Below, one piece after another: positions 27,568 through 36,287 of a stretch of 64,000 bases of DNA. The DNA is from Aneurinibacillus uraniidurans (GTDB lineage: Bacteria > Bacillota > Bacilli > Aneurinibacillales > Aneurinibacillaceae). The stretch is taken from contig NZ_CP116902.1 of assembly GCF_028471905.1 (NCBI RefSeq), positions 2,764,501 through 2,828,500 of the forward strand, given 5' to 3'. Numbering within the stretch: the first letter of the stretch is position 1; each line of letters starts with the position of its first letter. Both the position numbers and the translations under genes were made by a program. Below the pieces are notes generated by a model that saw nothing but the letters and a program-made list of their open reading frames with translations, was not told the DNA's origin and searched no databases.

Positions 27568-28503
27568 GTGGAAATTTCAACTGTTGTGTCATCCATCGCT
27601 GTTATGGCCGCCATGATTGTGATCGGTGCGCTGCTTACCCGAACCGTTCCATTTACGGTTGAGCGAAGACAGCTACTTATGGCTATTATTATTAATGTTG
27701 CCATGCCATGTATTATTTTTCATGGCATTTTTCAAACAAAAGTCGATCAAGATTTTTTGGCTCTTGTTCTACTTACATTTGTCTGTTCGGTTATTCTAAA
27801 TAGTCTTGGAGTGGGACTTGGCTTTCTGTCTGCTCGTGCTGCTCGCATGACACCGGATAAGGCACGCGAAATTGCACTCCTATCTGGTCTTGGCAATACT
27901 GGATTTATTGGTATCCCACTTTGCTCTGCTATTTTCGGACCTAAAGGCGCGTTACTAGCTGCAATTTTTGATGCAGGACTTGATTTTACGATCTGGACGC
28001 TTGGCGTTATGATCCTTCAGCCTCATGTACGCATTAGCCTACGATCCTTGCGTGAACTCGTGAATATTCCTATGATCGCCATTTTTGTAGGGATGATCAT
28101 TGCCATTTTAAATCTTTCACCACCGCCCGTTGTGGCTCATCTAACAGAATCACTGGCGAATCTCGCTTCCCCGCTTGCAATGATGTATATCGGGATGCTT
28201 ATTCCAACACTTATTAAGAAGAAAACACCTGCGATCGGACATATCAGCATGCCACTTGCTCTCAAACTGTTTATTTTCCCGGTATGCTGTGCACTACTAC
28301 TTAAAATTATCCCGCTTCCGGTCGAAGTTGTTCATACTATTATTGTACAGACCGCTATGCCTTCCCTTACGCTCGCTTCCATTTTATTTGCCCGTTATTC
28401 GGCAGATGAAGAATACGGAGCAACGATGACAGTATTTTCTACATTATTATCCATTCCAACGATTCCACTTATGACTGCATTTGGATTTTATTTACTTCAA
28501 TAA
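27568..28503 (+). CDS. AEC (auxin efflux carrier) family transporter
   Basis: The roughly 311-residue protein has about ten membrane segments in two halves and the family's conserved NVAMPCIIF and GNTGFIGIPL blocks. Bacterial AEC members export or exchange malate, malonate and other carboxylates; cargo here is unknown. GTG at 27568 is preferred because AAGAGGGG lies five to six bases upstream; an ATG at 27550 overlaps that site. A terminator follows directly. Confidence 0.88.
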   Translation: MEISTVVSSIAVMAAMIVIGALLTRTVPFTVERRQLLMAIIINVAMPCIIFHGIFQTKVDQDFLALVLLTFVCSVILNSLGVGLGFLSARAARMTPDKAREIALLSGLGNTGFIGIPLCSAIFGPKGALLAAIFDAGLDFTIWTLGVMILQPHVRISLRSLRELVNIPMIAIFVGMIIAILNLSPPPVVAHLTESLANLASPLAMMYIGMLIPTLIKKKTPAIGHISMPLALKLFIFPVCCALLLKIIPLPVEVVHTIIVQTAMPSLTLASILFARYSADEEYGATMTVFSTLLSIPTIPLMTAFGFYLLQ

Positions 28504-28518
28504 CTATAACCGCATACT

Positions 28519-28560
28519 ACAACAGCCTCCTGTGATTCAGGAGGCTGTTGTAACTTATTT
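28519..28560 (+). terminator. Terminator of the AEC transporter gene
   Basis: ACAACAGCCTCCTG pairs perfectly with CAGGAGGCTGTTGT across a five-base loop, followed by AACTTATTTTA. Confidence 0.75.
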
Positions 28561-28647
28561 TAGTATAAAAGTATGACTTTTTATATGCAGGTCATGATAT
28601 AATCATCAAAGATTCAATTATTTTTTATAGTAAAGGGGATAGCAAGT

Positions 28648-30042
28648 ATGATGGGTTGTCCGTTTAAGGGGTTATTTGGAGATGAAAAAGGAGCCATCAG
28701 TTTTTTTAAAGGTGGTAACAAAGTAGAAGCCGGACAGACGCAGGCAGCGCATACATCTGGTACCTCCCTTTCTATTACCCCAGATGTATCCCGTTCTATT
28801 AGAGAACTCAAAGAAAGCTCTGAAAGTTCCAAAGCTCAATTTGTAGGTTTAAGCGAATCGGATCTGCAGCGTCTCGTTTCTCTGCGCCCCATTTTCGAGA
28901 AAAACGTCGCAGGCATTGTAAATACATTTTATGAGAAACTTTCACAAGTTCCAGCTCTGATGACAATCATCAGCAACCATAGTTCTGTCGAGAAACTTCG
29001 CCAAACACTAGAGCGCTATCTGCTTGATATGACATCAGGAGATATCGGTAAAGACTATATCGTTCGCCGGAAAATTATCGGCAGTGTACATAACCGTATT
29101 AACCTGTTCCCCGAATGGTATATCGGAGCGTATACGCTCATTCAAAATGAGGTATTGACCATGTTACTCCGTGAGCTTCCACTTGACGAAGCCCATCAGT
29201 CGTTTCTTTCATTCCAGAAACTTTGTTCTTTTGATATGCAGATTGCAATTGCTACATATATCGATTCGTACACTTCATCCATGATGCGCCTCAATGAAAT
29301 CGAACGCATTCAGCATCGCCTCAACGAATCATCCGAGATGCTTGTGGCAACCGCTGAAGAAACAAGTGCATCCATCGGCGAAAAAGAAGAGCATGTCTCC
29401 CAAATGCTTGAAGGAACACGCGATATTCAAAGCAGCTCACTTCAAATGGTAGACGATGTTGAAGGTGGAAAAGTCGAGATTTCAAATGCCTTGAAAGAAA
29501 TTGATCTTATCGTTGAAATTATGGACGAAACGCGTGTCCGCTCTAAAGAACTCATCGAAAGCTCAAATAAAATCGGCGAAATCGTTCAGGTTATCCATGC
29601 GATCTCTAATAAAACAAACGTTCTATCCTTGAATGCAAGCATCGAGGCGGCACGCGCAGGGGAACATGGACGCGGATTTACCGTTGTAGCAAAAGAAGTT
29701 CGTAATCTTGCCATGCAAACCCAGGCAGCACTTGACCATATTCACGAACAAATCTCTATGGTACAAAATAACGTCACATCATTTGAGAACTCATTTGAAC
29801 AAATCGCTCGCCAAACAAGCCGCTTCCGTGAGATTAACACCGCAATTATGAGCATTATGGACAATTCATCTATCCAGGTTCGTTCCAATAGTGAGAAAAT
29901 CCAACGGGTGGGTAGCTATATTCTTGATTTCCAGCAGACATTCGATGAAATCTCGACTGCTTCGGAACAAGTAGCCAAAATGGCGGAAGAACTAAGCATG
30001 CTCAGCAATCAGCTTAATGATAAATTCAACATCAATAAATAA
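28648..30042 (+). CDS. hemAT: Globin-coupled chemotaxis-type transducer (HemAT)
   Basis: The 464-residue soluble protein joins a sensor globin (about 65-215) to a methyl-accepting signalling domain. In the globin, proximal His148 lies in GSVHNRINLFPEWYIGAY and Tyr95 (B10) is present, both as in B. subtilis HemAT. The signalling tip LNASIEAARAGEHGRGF lies at about 328-344. There is no membrane segment. An extra 60-residue N-terminal tail starts MMGCPFKG. HemAT senses oxygen for aerotaxis, but the downstream genes here are partner-switching proteins, so its output may be different. A terminator separates it from the AEC gene. Confidence 0.93.
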   Translation: MMGCPFKGLFGDEKGAISFFKGGNKVEAGQTQAAHTSGTSLSITPDVSRSIRELKESSESSKAQFVGLSESDLQRLVSLRPIFEKNVAGIVNTFYEKLSQVPALMTIISNHSSVEKLRQTLERYLLDMTSGDIGKDYIVRRKIIGSVHNRINLFPEWYIGAYTLIQNEVLTMLLRELPLDEAHQSFLSFQKLCSFDMQIAIATYIDSYTSSMMRLNEIERIQHRLNESSEMLVATAEETSASIGEKEEHVSQMLEGTRDIQSSSLQMVDDVEGGKVEISNALKEIDLIVEIMDETRVRSKELIESSNKIGEIVQVIHAISNKTNVLSLNASIEAARAGEHGRGFTVVAKEVRNLAMQTQAALDHIHEQISMVQNNVTSFENSFEQIARQTSRFREINTAIMSIMDNSSIQVRSNSEKIQRVGSYILDFQQTFDEISTASEQVAKMAEELSMLSNQLNDKFNINK

Positions 30043-30087
30043 GCTCGTCCATAGCAACGAAATACAGGGCATAGGTGGGAGCATTCG

Positions 30088-30396
30088 ATGAATACAAAAA
30101 AATTCTCATATGAAGGCCGTCACTTCGCTTCCTTACAAGAAATGACCGAAGTGCTGCTGCATGAAGTAAATGAGCAAATCATCCGCATGGATATGGGGGT
30201 CATCAAAAACATTCCAGAAAATCGGAATTATAGTAAATGGCGCCTGCTTCAACTTCAGTTTTACTTTGCTGATACAGTTCCAGAAGAATACCGCTCCACA
30301 TACAATTCACTCTGGAGCCAACTGTATCGCTTAGAGCACCAGGATACGTTCCGTCATCCGTATCTAAAACTTCTTCTGGAACAGTTGCATGCGTAA
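30088..30396 (+). CDS. Uncharacterised 102-residue protein in the HemAT-partner-switch operon
   Basis: The product is small, soluble and helical, with many charged and aromatic residues and no recognised motif. A GGTGGGAG site precedes the ATG. It starts 45 bases after hemAT and its last codons overlap the next gene, the RsbW-like kinase, by eight bases. The tight packing between a sensor and an anti-sigma-like kinase suggests it connects the two or is the kinase's partner, but no function can be assigned from sequence. Confidence 0.75.
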   Translation: MNTKKFSYEGRHFASLQEMTEVLLHEVNEQIIRMDMGVIKNIPENRNYSKWRLLQLQFYFADTVPEEYRSTYNSLWSQLYRLEHQDTFRHPYLKLLLEQLHA

Positions 30397-30790
30397 CTAT
30401 GAATTTTCCTGTCTGAATGAACAAAATCTGAAGAGTTATGTGGATCAGATTTTGTTCGATCTACATACTGATCTGGACATCACAGAAGAAAGTTTGATTC
30501 ACTACTCACTCTATCTTGCCATCTGGGAGATTCTTTTGAATATCATCAGCCATAATCACTCCCAGATCGATCACTACGTATTCGTCCGCATTAACTGGAC
30601 AGAGAGCGAGATTATGATTCAAATCGAAGATCCAGACGGGGGCTTTGATTGGAAGACATGCCTTTTGGCTGATCTTCCTACTCCAGATCAGTCAAGAGGC
30701 AGGGGATTATTCATTGTAAAAACAATTAGCAAGGAATTTTCGTTTGAAGACAACGGCAAAATCGCTCATGTTCTCTTTGATCGTCCGTAA
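30389..30790 (+). CDS. RsbW/SpoIIAB-like serine kinase (HATPase_c)
   Basis: The 133-residue protein is a lone GHKL ATPase domain of anti-sigma-factor size. The N box has Glu47 and Asn51 (WEILLNIISH), the G1 box is EDPDGGFD (80-87) and the G2 box SRGRGLFIV (102-110). Such kinases phosphorylate a STAS antagonist on Ser and hold a sigma factor or other target. The STAS gene follows 39 bases downstream. No sigma factor is adjacent, so the output may be a different protein. The start overlaps the upstream gene and lacks a strong ribosome site, suggesting coupling. Confidence 0.88.
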   Translation: MRNYEFSCLNEQNLKSYVDQILFDLHTDLDITEESLIHYSLYLAIWEILLNIISHNHSQIDHYVFVRINWTESEIMIQIEDPDGGFDWKTCLLADLPTPDQSRGRGLFIVKTISKEFSFEDNGKIAHVLFDRP

Positions 30791-30829
30791 GAAGTTTCTA
30801 TACGTAATTTAATAAAAGGAGCCTACCTT

Positions 30830-31129
30830 ATGATTAATTACTCAATTCAAGCGCATGAAGCAACATTTGAGTTCAAAGAAGATATCAACTTTGAAACTGT
30901 GCGCCAGCTTGAAACAAAAATTCGGGAAATTCCTCTTCCCAAAACAGTATCTCATCTGATTATTAATCTTCAGCGCGTTAAATTTATTGATAGCACCGGT
31001 GTGGGATTTTTAATTAGTTGGATTCATCCCCTTACCTCCCACCATCGCGTTACGGTTATTAATACAAGCGTCCCTGTTAAAAACATTTTACAAATCTGCA
31101 AGCTTGATAGCCTTGTAGAAATCGTATAA
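30830..31129 (+). CDS. STAS-domain anti-anti-sigma factor-like protein
   Basis: The 99-residue protein is a single STAS domain. The phosphorylatable Ser55 lies in FIDSTGVGF, the canonical DSTG site used by SpoIIAA and RsbV. It should be phosphorylated by the kinase encoded just upstream and dephosphorylated by a PP2C phosphatase such as the one encoded convergently at 31176-32648. AAAAGGAG precedes the ATG. Last gene of the operon. Confidence 0.92.
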   Translation: MINYSIQAHEATFEFKEDINFETVRQLETKIREIPLPKTVSHLIINLQRVKFIDSTGVGFLISWIHPLTSHHRVTVINTSVPVKNILQICKLDSLVEIV

Positions 31130-31164
31130 AGAAAAGGCATGCACCGAAGGCATGCCTTTTCTTT
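31128..31164. terminator. Bidirectional terminator between the STAS and LOV-phosphatase genes
   Basis: AAAGAAAAGGCATGC (31128-31142) pairs perfectly with GCATGCCTTTTCTTT (31150-31164); A and T runs on both sides suit either direction. Confidence 0.85.
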
Positions 31165-31175
31165 ATACGCATCAA

Positions 31176-32648
31176 TTACCGAAGAGTAATCGCTACTAGA
31201 CAAATATCATCCTCGATCCGTCCATCGTTAAATAGCTCAACCGCGTCCTCAATCACCTTACCTGTTTCATGATCATGATACTCCTGTAAAAAATCAGCAA
31301 GACGGGTGATATTCTGAAAAGACGACTCTCCCTTTCTCTCAATTAATCCATCTGTATATAAAAAGATTCGTATCGGCCCCTCATACGATAGAACACCTTT
31401 CTCCACTGGCACATTAGGTACTAATCCAATTGGAAGTCCACCTTCATTGAGCAAAAGAGGTGCATTGCCAGCGCTACAAAGCAAACCAGGAGGATGCCCA
31501 GCGTTCACATATTCAATCGTCCGCTCTTTTGTATTCACAACGATATATAAGCCGGTAAAGTAATACGACTGTATCTGACTCTGCGACTGATATAAATCGT
31601 TCATATGCCGGTTCAATTCTTTCATTACCCGCACCGGATCAACGAGACGGGTAATCAACCCCTGAAGTAACGAGCGAATCGACATACTGATCAAAGAAGC
31701 ACTAATCCCATGTCCCACTACATCAAGCAGCATAATCCCGTATCGATTCTTATCGATCTGATACCAACAATACATGTCACCTGCCAGTTGCTCAGACGGG
31801 ATATACGCTGCCTTTATTTCAATATTGTCTTGCTGAATGGGCAGACTGAGCACACTTTGCTGTACGTGCTTAGCTAGCTCAAGTTCTGACTTGAGTTCCT
31901 GTTCCGCATGCTTACGACGGGTCACATCAATTTGCAGCCCGACAAAATAAATCAATTCGCCTTCATCATCAAAAATCGGGCTAATCGTCAGATCATTCCA
32001 GAATGCACTACCATCCCGACGGTAATTTAATAATTCAGTCGTAATCGACTCTCGTTGCTTAATAGCCCGTCTAATCTGTTTTACCGCTACCGCGTCCGTC
32101 TCTGGCCCCTGAAGAAACCGACAATTACGGCCGACCACTTCATCTACAGAATATCCAGTTAGCGTCTCAAACCCTTTATTAGCAAAAATAACCGGGTTGT
32201 CCGGTAGTCGTGGATCAGAAATGGTGACGCCTGTCATCGTATTAGCAACAGCACTAACGAGATGATCATTCGTCTCCAACGCTTGCAGGAGCTTCTCATG
32301 TGATTCTTTCCGGCTCGTAATATCGTGAAAGTATACACAAAGCCCTTCATCAAACGGTGTAACATGAACCTCAAACCACTGCTTCGTCTCTGGCATATAC
32401 TGCTCGAATTCAATCGGACGCTTTTCATGCACCGCCTTGAAATACTGCGTCTGAAAGGACGGGGCTATCGTATGCGGGATTTCATTCCACATATTTTTCC
32501 CATGAAGCTCATTGCGGCTCGCATGAAAAATACGCTCCGCTTCTCTATTTATGTATATAAACCGCCAATTCCGATCAACGGCGAAAAAAGCTTCCGGAAT
32601 CGAATCCATCATTCTCTCGATTTGCCGGTGCGTCTGTTCACCTTCCAT
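31176..32648 (-). CDS. PAS-LOV-PP2C (SpoIIE-type) blue-light phosphatase
   Basis: Domains in 490 residues: PAS (about 8-112), LOV (130-243), short linker and SpoIIE/RsbU-type PP2C phosphatase (255-490). The LOV core has the photoactive Cys176 in GRNCRFLQG plus the flavin contacts Asn208, Asn218 and Gln239, closely matching B. subtilis YtvA. The phosphatase keeps the metal Asp residues in AGDMY (291), LLDVVGHG (309), YTDG (433) and EDDI (480-481). It should dephosphorylate a STAS protein in response to blue light; the convergent operon encodes one. GGGGGAG precedes the ATG. Confidence 0.93.
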   Translation of the reverse strand: MEGEQTHRQIERMMDSIPEAFFAVDRNWRFIYINREAERIFHASRNELHGKNMWNEIPHTIAPSFQTQYFKAVHEKRPIEFEQYMPETKQWFEVHVTPFDEGLCVYFHDITSRKESHEKLLQALETNDHLVSAVANTMTGVTISDPRLPDNPVIFANKGFETLTGYSVDEVVGRNCRFLQGPETDAVAVKQIRRAIKQRESITTELLNYRRDGSAFWNDLTISPIFDDEGELIYFVGLQIDVTRRKHAEQELKSELELAKHVQQSVLSLPIQQDNIEIKAAYIPSEQLAGDMYCWYQIDKNRYGIMLLDVVGHGISASLISMSIRSLLQGLITRLVDPVRVMKELNRHMNDLYQSQSQIQSYYFTGLYIVVNTKERTIEYVNAGHPPGLLCSAGNAPLLLNEGGLPIGLVPNVPVEKGVLSYEGPIRIFLYTDGLIERKGESSFQNITRLADFLQEYHDHETGKVIEDAVELFNDGRIEDDICLVAITLR

Positions 32649-32807
32649 CGTTCTCCCCCTGTATTATGTTCTATAACTTTCAGTTTATCATAAACACCCA
32701 AATTTTTTATGCTTTTGAAAAATTTAATACCTCCTTCTCTTCTCTGAGCAAAAAATCCGCTTATGAATATACTGAAGCATCCACACCAAGAAAGGGTGAA
32801 CCCATAT

Positions 32808-34004
32808 ATGCATACAGAAAAAAAGGAAAAACAAGCATTTCGCATGCTTGGTATTTCCGGTCTCGGCTTGTTATTTGACTCGATGGATGTCGGTATTCTT
32901 TCGTTTGTACTTGCTGCCTTAAAAGTACAGTGGGGGCTTACACCGACTGAGATGGGACTTGTCGGTACCATAAACTTTATTGGAATGGCGCTTGGTGCCG
33001 CACTTGCCGGGTTGTGGGCAGACCGCTATGGTCGCAAACGTCTGTTTATCGTCACCCTGCTTATTTACAGCATCGCAACAGGCCTAAATGCCTTTGCTGC
33101 TACGCTTACCATCTTTATGGCGCTTCGCTTCGTTGTCGGATTTGGTCTGGGAGGCGAGCTGCCTGTTGTCACCACGTATGTACTTGAAGCCGCCCCGCAG
33201 CAGCATCGTGCCAAATGGGTTGTCTGGCTCCAAAGCTTCTGGGCAGCTGGTGCACTTGTCGCCGCTATTATTTCCTACTTCATCATCCCTGAATACGGCT
33301 GGCGCATTGGGCTGTTCCTCGGAGCACTTCCAGCATTGTATGCGATCTATTTGCGCCGTGCCCTTCCAGAAACTCCTGCCTTCACCCGCCAGATTACCAC
33401 CCAAACATTTAGTGAAAAAATTCGCTTGCTCTGGTCCGCTCCGTATCGCCGCACGACGGTTGTGCTGTGGACACTCTGGTTCGCATCTGTCTTCTCTTAC
33501 TACGGGATGCTGCTCTGGATGCCATCCATTATGATTATGAAAGGGTTTACCCTTATTAAGAGCTTTGAATATGTACTTCTCATGACACTTGTACAAATCC
33601 CCGGTTATTTCGCAGCAGCCTATTGTGTCAGCCGCTGGGGTAAAAAACCAACACTTGTCACATTTATGGCACTGTCTGCCCTCTCTTCACTCGCTTTCGG
33701 CCTGTCACCGAACATCTGGGCGCTGCTTATTTCCGGCATTTGTCTGTCGTTCTTTAATCTCGGTGCATGGGGTGCAACGTATGCGTATACAGCCGAACAA
33801 TACCCAACCTTATTCCGGGCTACTGGAACTGGCTGGGCGGCCGGGTTTGGTCGCATCGGAGGTATTATTGCACCGTACGCAGTCGGCCTTCTTATTGGAA
33901 TGCATGTCGGCTTTTCCTGGATTTTCGGACTGTTCTTTTTAATGACAACGCTTGCGGTACTTGTCGTAAGCTTCCTTGGTCGGGAAGGTATAGCTGAAAG
34001 CTGA
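32808..34004 (+). CDS. MFS transporter of the metabolite:H+ symporter type
   Basis: The roughly 398-residue protein has 12 membrane segments and the MFS loop motif GLWADRYGRKR after segment 2, with a conserved Asp in the first segment (LFDSMDVGI). This start, with an Asp in TM1 and the R.F.G.G.GGE.PV block in TM4, is typical of the AAHS/NiaP-like carboxylate and aromatic-acid symporters such as B. subtilis YceI/NiaP. Substrate not decided. ATG 32808 is preferred (AAGAAAGGGTG upstream) over the in-frame ATG at 32763. Confidence 0.87.
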   Translation: MHTEKKEKQAFRMLGISGLGLLFDSMDVGILSFVLAALKVQWGLTPTEMGLVGTINFIGMALGAALAGLWADRYGRKRLFIVTLLIYSIATGLNAFAATLTIFMALRFVVGFGLGGELPVVTTYVLEAAPQQHRAKWVVWLQSFWAAGALVAAIISYFIIPEYGWRIGLFLGALPALYAIYLRRALPETPAFTRQITTQTFSEKIRLLWSAPYRRTTVVLWTLWFASVFSYYGMLLWMPSIMIMKGFTLIKSFEYVLLMTLVQIPGYFAAAYCVSRWGKKPTLVTFMALSALSSLAFGLSPNIWALLISGICLSFFNLGAWGATYAYTAEQYPTLFRATGTGWAAGFGRIGGIIAPYAVGLLIGMHVGFSWIFGLFFLMTTLAVLVVSFLGREGIAES

Positions 34005-34026
34005 TGCACGCTCTACCTGCTGGATA

Positions 34027-34058
34027 AAAAAAGAGAGGGCCTAAGTGCCCTCTCTTCT
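34027..34058. terminator. Terminator between the MFS gene and bdhA
   Basis: AAGAGAGGGC pairs with GCCCTCTCTT around a six-base loop; seven A on the left make it strongest for the minus-strand ketone-body operon, while the right side can serve the MFS gene. Confidence 0.8.
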
Positions 34059-34067
34059 TCATGCTTA

Positions 34068-34853
34068 TTATTGCGCCGTATACCCACCATCAATGACAAT
34101 CGCCTGCCCGGTTACACTTCCGGCTTTATCACTCGCGATAAACATCGCATACTCGGCAATATCTTTCGGTGTCAGCAATTTGCGCTGTGGCACGAGCGGA
34201 TAAATTACTTCTTCGAGCACGCTCGTAAGCGGTACATTGCGAGTGCGGGCCAGATCTGTCAGCTGGTTGCGAACAAGCGGTGTATCTACGTAGCCCGGGC
34301 AGAGCGCATTCACTGTAATGCCATGCGCTGCACCTTCAAGCGCGGCCACTTTTGTCAACCCGATCACACCATGCTTGGCACTGTTATATGCGGCTTTACC
34401 CGCGAAGCCAACCAGCCCATTGATCGACGCCATGTTAATAATTCTGCCAAATCTCTGTTCCTTCATACGCGGCAATACATGCTTGATTGCCATAAAAGGT
34501 GCTGTCAACATCACTTTTACGAGAAGCTCGAACTTCTCCGTCGGAAACTCCTCAAGAGGGGACACGAACTGTAGTCCGGCATTATTAATTAGCACATCTA
34601 GACGTCCAAACTGTTCGGCTGCCACATCAAGCGCGGCTATCAGGCTCGGCTCGTCTGTCACATCGCAGCCGATACCTATCGCGGTAAACCCCGAATCAGT
34701 CAATTCCTTCGCCGCTTTCACCGCCGCTTCCTTATTCAGGTCACTAATTGCTACCTTTGCACCTGCTGCCGCGAATTCACGAGCGACCTCAAGCCCGATA
34801 CCGCTTGCCGCGCCGGTAATAAATACTGTTTTGTTCTGTACAAGTGTACTCAT
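34068..34853 (-). CDS. bdhA: 3-hydroxybutyrate dehydrogenase (SDR family)
   Basis: The 261-residue short-chain dehydrogenase has the cofactor motif TGAASGIG, the NNAG block, catalytic Ser in NMASING and Tyr/Lys in YNSAKHG. Motifs such as QFVSPLEEFP, LCPGYVDTPLV and the C-terminal TGQAIVIDGGYTAQ match D-3-hydroxybutyrate dehydrogenases. It oxidises 3-hydroxybutyrate to acetoacetate with NAD. It is the last gene of the operon, equivalent in position to yxjF of B. subtilis. Confidence 0.92.
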   Translation of the reverse strand: MSTLVQNKTVFITGAASGIGLEVAREFAAAGAKVAISDLNKEAAVKAAKELTDSGFTAIGIGCDVTDEPSLIAALDVAAEQFGRLDVLINNAGLQFVSPLEEFPTEKFELLVKVMLTAPFMAIKHVLPRMKEQRFGRIINMASINGLVGFAGKAAYNSAKHGVIGLTKVAALEGAAHGITVNALCPGYVDTPLVRNQLTDLARTRNVPLTSVLEEVIYPLVPQRKLLTPKDIAEYAMFIASDKAGSVTGQAIVIDGGYTAQ

Positions 34854-34869
34854 ATGCTGTCGACTCCTA

Positions 34870-35520
34870 TTATTTCACTATCAGCGTCTCAGAAACGATA
34901 AGTTCCGGCTCCGTGCACGCTTTAATCTCTTCAACTGTAAAGCCTTCTGCCACTTCGACAAGTTCGAGACCACGCTCTGTTACGTCAATCACTGCACGGT
35001 CCGTAATAATGCGATCGACAACCCCTTTACCTGTAAGGGGAAGAGTGCATGCATTCAAAATTTTTGGCTCACCGTGCTTATTTACATGCTCCATAATCAC
35101 GATAATGCGCTTCGCGCCGTGTACAAGGTCCATCGCTCCCCCCATACCTTTGACCATTTTGCCCGGAATCATCCAGTTCGCCAGATCACCGTTCACAGAC
35201 ACTTCCATCCCCCCAAGGATGGCTAAGTCAATATGACCACCGCGAATCATCGCAAACGACTCTGCGCTGCTAAACAGACTTGCACCCGGTGTCATCGTAA
35301 TGGTTTCTTTCCCCGCATTGATGAGCTCCGGGTCCAGCTCCTGCTCTGTCGGGTACGGTCCGATACCAAGCAGGCCGTTTTCCGATTGAAGTACAACATG
35401 TTTATCAGCCGGGATGTAGTTCGCTACCAGCGTTGGAATTCCAATCCCTAAGTTTACATAGAAACCATCTTGAACTTCCTGTGCTGCACGCTTCGCAATT
35501 TGTTCCCTTGTCATTGCCAT
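34870..35520 (-). CDS. scoB: Succinyl-CoA:3-ketoacid CoA-transferase subunit B
   Basis: The 216-residue subunit carries the catalytic Glu47 in QSENGLLG and the [11 protein letters not shown] block of 3-oxoacid CoA-transferases. With ScoA it transfers CoA from succinyl-CoA to acetoacetate. ATG 35520 follows GGGAGGG; the longer frame reaches back into scoA and is not used. It sits between scoA and bdhA with gaps of about 20 and 16 bases. Confidence 0.93.
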   Translation of the reverse strand: MAMTREQIAKRAAQEVQDGFYVNLGIGIPTLVANYIPADKHVVLQSENGLLGIGPYPTEQELDPELINAGKETITMTPGASLFSSAESFAMIRGGHIDLAILGGMEVSVNGDLANWMIPGKMVKGMGGAMDLVHGAKRIIVIMEHVNKHGEPKILNACTLPLTGKGVVDRIITDRAVIDVTERGLELVEVAEGFTVEEIKACTEPELIVSETLIVK

Positions 35521-35540
35521 ATCGTTTTCCCTCCCTTGTC

Positions 35541-36230
35541 TTATGCCTGCACGGTGCGGCGTTCGATTCGTTTTTCGTAATTCTGGCATTCGATAATGCG
35601 CTGGACATAAATGCTCGGTGTATGGATTGTATTCGGGTCGATTGCACCCGGTTCTACAAGTTCCTCTACTTCAGCAATCGTTACCTTGCCAGCAGCAGCC
35701 ATCATCGGGTTGAAATTTTGCGACGTTTTGTAATACACGAGATTGCCCATTTTATCGCCTTTCCATGCTTTGATAAGCGAGAAGTCAGCAGTTAGTCCGG
35801 TTTCAAGCAAGTATTCCTTGCCGTCAAATGTGCGTACCTCACGACCTTCTGCAAGCGGTGTACCGACGCCAGCCGGTGTATAGAATGCCGGGATGCCCGC
35901 GCCGCCTGCACGAATGCGTTCAGCAAGCGTGCCCTGCGGTACTAGCTCTACTTCCAGTTCTCCTGAGAGGAATTGGCGCTCAAATTCTTTATTTTCACCT
36001 ACGTAGGAAGAAATCATTTTTTTAATCTGTTTGTTCTGCAACAGCAAACCGAGTCCCCAGTCGTCCACTCCGCAATTATTCGAGATAATCGTCAAGTCTT
36101 TGACGCCTTTATCGCGCAGGCCGAGTATCAACTTCTCCGGGATGCCTACCAATCCAAATCCACCAACCATCAACGTTGCTCCGTCTTTAATTCCGTCTAC
36201 AGCCTGTTCAATAGATGTGTACACACTCAC
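35541..36230 (-). CDS. scoA: Succinyl-CoA:3-ketoacid CoA-transferase subunit A
   Basis: The 229-residue subunit has the CoA-transferase family I glycine-rich signature ([15 protein letters not shown] about 21-35) and the [25 protein letters not shown] block. It forms the heteromeric enzyme with ScoB. GTG at 36230 is preferred, with GAGGAG eight bases upstream; a GTG at 36239 would add three residues. A small hairpin (GCTTTC/GAAAGC) lies between the upstream transporter gene and this one but has no T run. Confidence 0.92.
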   Translation of the reverse strand: MSVYTSIEQAVDGIKDGATLMVGGFGLVGIPEKLILGLRDKGVKDLTIISNNCGVDDWGLGLLLQNKQIKKMISSYVGENKEFERQFLSGELEVELVPQGTLAERIRAGGAGIPAFYTPAGVGTPLAEGREVRTFDGKEYLLETGLTADFSLIKAWKGDKMGNLVYYKTSQNFNPMMAAAGKVTIAEVEELVEPGAIDPNTIHTPSIYVQRIIECQNYEKRIERRTVQA

Positions 36231-36287
36231 TCGACTCACTCCTCAACCGAAATTTATTGAAATCGCTTTCTTTTTATGAAAGCGGAA

